DNA of 64,000 nt from Dendrophyllia cribrosa (Eukaryota > Cnidaria > Anthozoa > Scleractinia > Dendrophylliidae). Where the stretch lies: positions 28,384,210-28,448,209 of the forward strand of contig JAJLRJ010000009.1 of assembly GCA_024195265.1 (NCBI GenBank). Reading direction: 5' to 3'. This document shows positions 57,691 to 64,000 of the stretch, one piece after another. The translations under genes and the position numbers were made by a program. A model generated the notes under the pieces. It saw nothing but the letters and a program-made list of their open reading frames with translations. It was not told where the DNA came from and searched no databases. Every line of letters starts with the position of its first letter. Position 1 is the first letter of the stretch.

Positions 57691-57954
57691 TTATTGGTAT
57701 GTATTTTAACAAACCCTTAGATGAGTCTACAAAATTATTTTAGCATTTTCATGTTTAGTACTAAGACTTTCTAGCGCAGAGTCTTCAGTGGAAAATGATG
57801 AGAATTTTTAAGTTATGTCTTTAGGGACATATGTTGATCCTTGCAATACACTGAGTATTTATAGTGGTGAAGTCAAAGCGATGAGACAGATTTCGGTCAA
57901 GTTTTCTTGTCATTTTTTCGTTGTGGTGGTTGTGATTAGGATGTTAATGTTGAG

Positions 57955-58215
57955 TTGGATGGAGATGACGAGGATGAGAATGATGCTGCTGCTGCTGATG
58001 TCGATGTCGACGACGACGACGACGACGACGATGATGCTAATGATGACAATGGTAATGGTGGTGGTGGTGCTGCTGCTGATGTTGATGTCGATGACGATGA
58101 CGACGATAATGCTGCATGATGATGACGATGGTAATGGTGGTGGTGCTGCTGATGATGATTGATAATGATGATAACTATGATGCTGATGACTATGATGGTG
58201 AAGGTGGTTGTGGTA
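57955..58215. repeat. (GAY)n-rich trinucleotide repeat
   Basis: Interrupted GAT/GAC/GCT/GGT triplets upstream of the first FN2 exon. Frames across it are low-complexity; no splice context makes it an exon. Confidence 0.8.
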
Positions 58216-58285
58216 GTACCCGAGGGTAATAATGAGTTATGACGATGGTGGTGAAGTAATTCTACCTTACGTTTGTTCCAAATAG

Positions 58286-58444
58286 AAAAGAGAAGATGTA
58301 CAGTGAAGACTACCGACGGCAGATGGTGCCATTTTCCATTTATTTATCGCGGTAAACTTTACCGCAAGTGTACAAGTGTTGGCCATAATAAGCCTTGGTG
58401 TTCAACAACGGAAAAATATTATGGCAGATGGGGAAACTGCAAAG
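58286..58444 (+). CDS. LOX-B exon 4: first fibronectin type II module
   Basis: A 159-base exon, phase 1 at both ends, between acceptor caaatag and donor GTAACA. It encodes EKRRCTVKTTDGRWCHFPF, then IYRGKLYRKCTS, NKPWCSTTEKYYGRWGNCK. The C-x-FPF, Y..C, WC and W-G-x-C pattern is the fibronectin type II fold, known from matrix metalloproteinases 2/9 and seminal plasma proteins, where it binds collagen, other matrix components or phospholipid head groups. FN2 modules have four conserved cysteines; this one has a fifth near its start. Being an extracellular disulfide module, it agrees with the signal peptide. Its entry and exit phases match the flanking lipoxygenase exons, which supports insertion in the same transcript rather than a separate gene. 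Confidence 0.83.
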
Positions 58445-58761
58445 GTAACAAAGAAAATGTTTGAACGTTAATTTATTCTTAGTGACGATTAATAAAGTTA
58501 AGAAAACAAGGGGAATGTGAGCAGTACAAAAGCAATAAGGCAAACAATAGACTCATATTATTGTGTTCAGGCTTAACAAGTTAGCCATGAAGTTGCAACA
58601 ATGTTGACGATAATAAGCCTTTGTTTTTAACAAGTAATTTTGGAAGATGAGGAACCTTCGAATATATCTTTACCACAATGTATCCTAACATGAATGGATA
58701 ATTCCGTTGTTGCTATTTGAATTGTATACTTATTTATGTTCTTTATTTTTTGCCTGTTTAG

Positions 58762-58782
58762 AGAGCGAGAACTCGGAAGAAG
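58762..58782 (+). CDS. LOX-B exon 5: 21-base acidic linker microexon
   Basis: A strong acceptor (ttttttgcctgtttag) and a consensus GTAAGT donor bound a 21-base exon in phase 1-1. With the flanking G it encodes ESENSEE. It separates the two FN2 modules. Support comes from the splice sites, phase and similarity to the later acidic microexon at 61685. A microexon cannot be proven from sequence alone. Confidence 0.62.
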
Positions 58783-58972
58783 GTAAGTCGATTTCTCATT
58801 TGCTTCTTTTCCTAGCTGTTTATTATAGTGAGGAAACAAGAATGGAGGCAAAGTTTATTCCTAAATAAAAAATAAGTAAATATCGATTGAATTATGGTAA
58901 ATAAAATAACAATTTCACTGACGAGTCTACGGAATTGCCGTTGATATAATTTTTAATTAACGAACCATCTGC

Positions 58973-59553
58973 CCCATTCGGCCTGGTGGGGGGGGGGGGG
59001 GCACAAAGTGCCCGCGCTAACTTTTAACATTCATAACTTCTTTAATATGTATTCAAACGCCATCAAACTTTGTGACTTTTCCTAAAATTTATCTGGCAAC
59101 AATTTCATATGACAATTTTCTGATCACGTGACTTGACGTTTCCATGGCAACAAGATTTTGACAGCTATGTTTTTGGAAATTTGCATATTTATACTTTTGA
59201 ATGAAGAAAAAACAATGTTTATTAGTATAACTTTTGTATTTTTACGTCATTTAGCGTTTATTTATTGGTTTTTATTAATTTTGCGTCAATTTGGACGGTT
59301 TTTAAGAGGTTTTAAAAAAATTCAGAAATCCAAGATGGCGGATCCAAGATGGCGGCCGTATAACTAATTACCTAATAACTACGTCATATGACGTCATCAT
59401 TCCATTGTGCGGACCGCAAAGGAGACAGTTTTGGACGTATTATGTACCCTCTAGGTTTCATTGTCATAGCCTTAATGTTCTTGAAGTTACGAAGGCGGAG
59501 CACAATGTGCCCCCCCAGGCTCAGGAACTCAAAACAAGCCCAGGCCGAATAGG
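58973..59553. mobile_element. ~580-bp element, CCCATTCGGCCTGG ends, in LOX-B intron
   Basis: CCCATTCGGCCTGG and poly-G are mirrored by poly-C and CCAGGCCGAATAGGG; GCACAAAGTGC and GCACAATGTGC flank inside. It lies between the acidic microexon and the second FN2 exon. Confidence 0.65.
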
Positions 59554-61017
59554 GTGGTTAAACAAAAGAAGCAGAGGGACACTGGTGTTAAGTATGGCGG
59601 GTGTCGCGTTGAATGTTGAAAGTGAATTATCATCCGTTTTGAATTTGTACCTTCGAGATTTTGTTCTTAAATCCTTGAAGGACAAGCTGAGAGAATGTAT
59701 TAGACCAATTATTTGTTTTGCGAGAAGTAGCTCTCGCTCTGACCAGCCTGGTAGAAGTTATTCAAAGAGCGTTTTTTTACCCAAAATATTCGAAGCTCAA
59801 AATATTCGAAGCTTTCTTTGAACTTGGAGTTAATCTCTTTGGCAAAATATTGTGAAGCCGTATTGTTGCACAGTCAGTTACTTTTCCTTGTAATTTTAGA
59901 ACGGTCATGAGTTCGGCGAGGAATCTTTCCACAATTTCGTGACCCTTGCCTCTGCAGAATGGATGTTTATTATTCCGACGTTCTTAATAAAATCTGCTAA
60001 AATAATGCTTTCAGCTGCAGCTCTTTCCACAGTGCACCTACAGTTAAACTGGTTTCGCAAAAGTAGCAATAATTTCGTTAGCGACATGTCAACTTGCCAT
60101 TTTTTACTGATCGGAAAACCAAGCATTTTTACCACAAATCCCCACCCCCCCTTCCCCGGGATTTTTTTCTAGCCGCAGACTTTGCGAGTTGCCGCCTTCG
60201 TATAATTCCAGCCAAGCCCCAACTAAAAACAACAAGAAACGTGATTTTCGGAAAAAATCTGATTGGCTACATTTTTCGATAACATCGCTGATGACAGATT
60301 TTTTAATTTGGTGGCGGCAGACGGCTCGTTAAATAAATATATCAGGCGTTTTTCCCCTTTTCACTGCGATACCATGGTCTGGCGGGGAAGCTCTTTTTCG
60401 CAACTTACGTTGAATTTCCCGACATTCTTTGGGCCAAACTTTGTCACCCTATGTCCATTGAATGTCCCGACATGCTTTGCGACTTCACGAACACATTCAC
60501 TTCGACGTCATGCACACATCAGTTTCTCCCCTCTTTTCTTCTTTCCACGCGCTCTGCCGATTTTAGCTTTTAAGAAAAGAGCGCCGGATCGCAGGTAACA
60601 CTTGACTAATTCGTCTCAGTGCCCAGGCCCCTTTTTAACTTGTGAATACGCGAAGCCTTGAACAAGTTATACCAGTGGGACAATATTTCACTGGATGGGT
60701 CGAACCGCTGTTACCACTGAGCCCGCGAAATGTAATAGTCACCTGTCTTACCCATACGGACGGCGTTGGAGGAAGGGGAGAGTGGGGAGTTGGACGCAGG
60801 GGGTGGGGGCCGGTGAAGCAAATGTCAAGGAGAAGGGAGGTCTGAACGTTTAGTATCCACGAGTTGGCCCATAGAAGCTTTTGATTTGTATCTTACTCTG
60901 GATACAGCGTCGATGAATAATTGCTGAATAGATGCACGGAAAATGCAATCTATGTTCTTCAAGAACGTTGTTCATAATATTATTAATATGACCCTAATAC
61001 TTGTTGTTCACTTTCAG
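59554..61017. other. LOX-B intron 5, unassigned
   Basis: Several short open frames on both strands with no recognisable domain. No further FN2 copy was found. Confidence 0.4.
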
Positions 61018-61179
61018 AGGCGGAGGACTGCAGTATTCAGACAACAAAAGGTGAATGGTGCCATTTTCCATTTACCTACCATGGAAAAGTTTACCACAAG
61101 TGTACCAGTGATTACCATCATAGACGTTGGTGCTTGACTACGAAAACGTATACTAGAGGCAAATGGGGAAATTGTAAAG
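61018..61179 (+). CDS. LOX-B exon 6: second fibronectin type II module
   Basis: A 162-base exon, phase 1-1, between acceptor cactttcag and donor GTAAAT. It encodes EAEDCSIQTTKGEWCHFPF, then TYHGKVYHKCTS, RRWCLTTKTYTRGKWGNCK. It is clearly a paralogue of the module at 58286, with the same FPF, Y-KC, WC and KWGNC landmarks and the same extra N-terminal cysteine, so it arose by duplication of the exon or by import of a tandem pair. The two copies have diverged at many positions but kept all cysteines and aromatic residues, suggesting both are functional. Confidence 0.83.
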
Positions 61180-61684
61180 GTAAATATGTAGGAATAATCT
61201 ATGTCATGATATTCTACAACAGGCGTGCCCAAAAAAGGGACGTTATAACTATTTCCATACCTCTGTTGACGTAATTGATCAGACTTTGTGACAAATCAAT
61301 ATGCATGCAAAGTGACCAGGATGAATGTAGTGAGGACGAGGCCCTATGATGTCTAGAAGAATTGTGCAAAACATGTTCTTACTCACTTTCTAATTTTTTA
61401 CTTTTACTTTCATTAAGTTGACCTTTGAAAAAGACAAAGCGCTGAATTTGCAAATACAGACCAAAAAGAAGCATGCAAAACTTGCTTCAAGTTCATTAAA
61501 AGACTCAAATCTGTTTCATAAAAAAGAAGCGCGGAAGACAAGTATCGTACGGTAGTCTTCCATCGCATTACCCTTGTTAATTTATTTCAAAACCATAATG
61601 AGGTAGATTAAGCGCCTTTTTTTCAATATAATTTCTTGTTAATGCATTTATGTTGGAACTGATGTAGCTTTTCTTTTCTTTCAG

Positions 61685-61714
61685 GAAATGAAGAGAAGGA
61701 AGAAAAAGAAGAAG
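61685..61714 (+). CDS. LOX-B exon 7: 30-base acidic linker microexon
   Basis: Bounded by an excellent acceptor (cttttcttttctttcag) and a GTAATC donor, this 30-base phase 1-1 exon encodes GNEEKEEKEE. It has the same relation to the second FN2 module as the 21-base microexon has to the first, so the inserted unit looks like FN2 plus acidic linker, present twice. The charged spacer probably keeps the modules clear of the catalytic surface (inference). Confidence 0.62.
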
Positions 61715-61836
61715 GTAATCTAAAAATGCACTCCCTCAGTGGTTCATATGTATCTTTATACCAATGGTATCATGGTGATGATTAGATGACGTGACATTTA
61801 TCGGAGAAGTAACTAGTTCGTTAAAAAATATGCGAC

Positions 61837-62310
61837 TTTAAAGTGCACCTAACCCCCAATTTTCTTTTCCTTTTAAACAACTCAATGTATGTTAAACAGT
61901 CGAATAGTGAAATATTTCTTGTTTTTAACGTCGCGTAAGTGACTTTTAGAGATTTGAATTTACAAAATGCTAATTAGATTACGTCAAATCAAGACTTTAC
62001 CATTATTTCTACTTCAATTTACAATACGCAGTTCACAGCTTAAGGATAATCAATTTAAGAAATACGAAATAAAAACTGTTAATAGTCAATTGATTTGTAA
62101 AAAAAACATTACTTGGAGGTGGCAAAAAGTAGTTGTATAATAAACGATTCTTGATTTGACGTCATCTTATTAACATTTTGTAAATTCAAACCTCTATAAT
62201 TCACTAACGTAACGTTAAAAACAAGGAGTATTTAGCTAGTCAACTTTTCAACGCACATAGAGTTGATTAAGCGAAAAAAAAAAACAATTTTGGGGTTAGG
62301 TACACTTTAA
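61837..62310. mobile_element. 474-bp element, TTTAAAGTGCACCTAACCCC ends
   Basis: Inverted ends (right end GGGGTTAGGTACACTTTAA) with extended internal symmetry over about 150 bp. In the intron before LOX-B exon 8. Confidence 0.75.
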
Positions 62311-62595
62311 ATGTTTGGGGAATAACGAGAAGGCAATGTCACTGTTTTACATTCGCTACAGGATACCCCTTGCTACTGATGTCCTCGGAAGCTAAAAGGG
62401 ACAAGCAGTCGGAACCACTGACTTTTCCTTTGCTCTTTTTGTAGTTCAGGAATATGTATACAAAAGGCGAATGTCTAGACCAATCAAAGTGCAGGATAAG
62501 TACACAAAAGGGCAGAAAAAGGAGCTATATGTAGTGACTTAGGGATATAGAAGCCTTCCAATTTAACAAGTTTTTCCTTCTGTTCCTATATACAG

Positions 62596-62702
62596 GACCA
62601 ATAGGACTGGATTGGAACAAATTGGATGAAACACTGAATCCCAACTTTGACTGGGAAGCCGCTGTACAAGCGACACTAAAAACTGAGGACTCTTTGGAAG
62701 AG
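62596..62702 (+). CDS. LOX-B exon 8: lipoxygenase domain resumes
   Basis: After acceptor tatatacag the reading frame continues (phase 1) as GPIGLDWNKLDETLNPNF, then DWEAAVQATLKTEDSLEE, and stops at a GTTATC donor in phase 0. The amphipathic helix followed by L..+DSLEE fits the lipoxygenase segment before the conserved AI..G+IF+.D(Y/F) region, expected in the next exon beyond 64000. It therefore belongs to the same domain as exons 2-3, so the FN2 modules interrupt the domain rather than flank it. The model to this point is 341 codons without a stop. Identification rests on position and pattern, weaker than for exon 3. Confidence 0.68.
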
Positions 62703-64000
62703 GTTATCTTTCTTTCTGCTTCTAATAATTAATATGCATGTTTGAGGATTTTCAATTCAGCTAAAAGTTACCACTCCAAGCACACATTTATCCCTCGTAG
62801 TTTCTTGAACGACACTATATGCAAAGCTGACTCACAAACAAGACATGATTATTACTACAGTCGAACTTTTACTAACGGCCACTTCTCTACAACGGCCACT
62901 TTGTTTTTGTCCCGGCGGACAGTCCATACATTCACTCTTGTTTTTACCTCTCTACAACGGCCACATCTCCACAACTAAAGCGCGTCCAGGCTACCAAAAT
63001 AACCTCTCCACAACGGCCACTTTATCAACGACTGACGAACAGTGTTTTGGCGTACAGTAATAAAAGGTTAAGAAACCTGATCCGTACTGCGCGACGTCGA
63101 GCTGTACCGTATCTAACAAGGAGCCCGATGGGCTTCGAAACTGGCTCGTTTGGCCTCAGTTTCCACGCACCCGGTTTTCACTTTTGAGTTTTATATTAGC
63201 AAGCCACAATATACAATCTAGAATCTATCAATATGCACAGTCCAGTCCACAGCCCGCTTCAAGCACTCCTTTCTCTGATCGGCTCGGTACTGTTAGAAAA
63301 AACATAAGTTTAGAACTTTGTATATTTTTTTCGCTTTAAAATCCTTGAAACCACCTACTACAAGGAATCAGGATTGTTCAAACACAGGCATTTTGGAGAA
63401 TCGGTGATGGGGCAATTACCAAAAAAAAAATTCCTGCACAGCAAAAGTAAAGAAAAAAAGGAATGAACAGCAAGCTAAAGGAAAAAGGGTATGGAACAAT
63501 CCCGAAAAAAAAATTATTGTACAACATCAAGACGGAACATTATCAGAAAAATTGCCCAACACGCTCGCTACCACCCCCCCCCCCCCCCCCACCCTCCCCC
63601 CCCCCCCTCTCCCCGCCGACAAATATAAAATTGTCCATCCCTTTGCAGGCTACAATTATTCCAAGTCTATATTTTTTCTCTGATCGGCTCTGTACTGTTA
63701 GCAAAAACATAAGTTTAGAACTTTGTATATTTTTTTCGCTTTAAAATCCTTAAAACCACCTACTACAAGGAATCCCAATTAATTTCACTTCTTTCGGATT
63801 TTTGCCTTTCATGAATTTTTATTTCGTGAAGTTGAAGGAACAGAACAGCCAACTGAAAATTCACCGCCGTCGGAGAAGATGTAAACAATGCACGTGTCTT
63901 GCGAGTTTCGCTGGCGCTAGTGAATGTTTCTCGAGCGAACCTTAAAGCGATCACTTTTTCATTTAATTTTCTTTTCTGTGTTTCGGATACAGAGGAATAA
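62703..64000. other. LOX-B intron 8 start; repeats only
   Basis: Contains repeated CTCTACAACGGCCAC motifs (62855-63060), probably a pogo-type remnant, and poly-C (63573-63606). The next lipoxygenase exon was not found before the window ends. Confidence 0.45.
63276..63776 (+). repeat. ~100-bp direct repeat pair, about 400 bp apart
   Basis: 63276-63373 and 63678-63776 are nearly identical (TCTCTGATCGGCTC...CTACTACAAGGAATC). They could be remnants of a target-region duplication or flanking repeats of a small element. Confidence 0.8.

Noticed and set aside
57815..58162. Open frame of Met/Thr/Leu repeats upstream of the first FN2 exon
   Set aside because: Low-complexity GAY triplet repeat without splice sites or homology; the real coding exon starts at 58286.
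60943..61137. Open frame overlapping the second FN2 exon in another frame
   Set aside because: The frame with splice sites, phase match and FN2 cysteines is the one starting at 61018; this is its shadow.
62742..63060. Open frames after the last LOX-B exon
   Set aside because: They translate repeated CTCTACAACGGCCAC motifs of a transposon remnant and show no lipoxygenase similarity.

Overview
The window is eukaryotic and metazoan: AT-rich DNA, GT-AG introns, short exons, and dense decayed transposons. The protein signatures and repeat spectrum (small foldback elements, a Penelope-type element, an L1/Tx1-like LINE, a DUF6589-like element protein) fit an anthozoan cnidarian such as a coral or anemone. 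That placement is inference; no marker gene proves it.

The host content is two divergently transcribed lipoxygenase (LOX) paralogues, both running off the window. LOX-A (minus strand) has exons at 1416-1767 and 944-1082 and a 14-base remnant of its first exon at 26924-26937. LOX-B (plus strand) has a signal-peptide exon at 49917-49972 (a near-identical second copy lies at 33871-33926) and exons at 55000-55348, 57012-57150, 58286-58444, 58762-58782, 61018-61179, 61685-61714 and 62596-62702. These eight LOX-B exons join in phase into 1023 bases, exactly 341 codons from ATG with no stop. The model predicts a secreted lipoxygenase without the usual PLAT domain. Its catalytic domain is interrupted by two fibronectin type II (FN2) modules, each followed by a tiny acidic exon. 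All four inserted exons are symmetrical phase 1-1 and sit in a phase-1 intron, as exon shuffling predicts. I know of no described lipoxygenase with this architecture, and it is the best candidate here for an undescribed system.

Around the two 5' ends lies a segment (promoter, signal exon, start of intron 1) present in three copies: 24990-26937 (inverted), 33295-45440 (heavily interrupted) and 48650-52205. Comparing them gives empty sites for several insertions: a 7145-bp Mutator-like palindromic element with a 9-bp target duplication (37089-44233), a 698-bp TTAA element (44394-45091) and a 633-bp element (48989-49621). The 7145-bp element carries a nested stack: a GGACCGTTC-ended element, and inside it a 5'-truncated LINE.

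Layout: 1-1767 LOX-A exons; 1768-26923 LOX-A intron 1, with hairpins, a possible hammerhead ribozyme core, a Penelope-like fragment and a 9182-bp CACTA-like element (12554-21735); 26938-33700 intergenic foldback elements; 33760-54999 duplicated LOX-B first exons and nested transposons; 55000-64000 LOX-B body exons. The catalytic iron ligands of both genes would lie outside the window.
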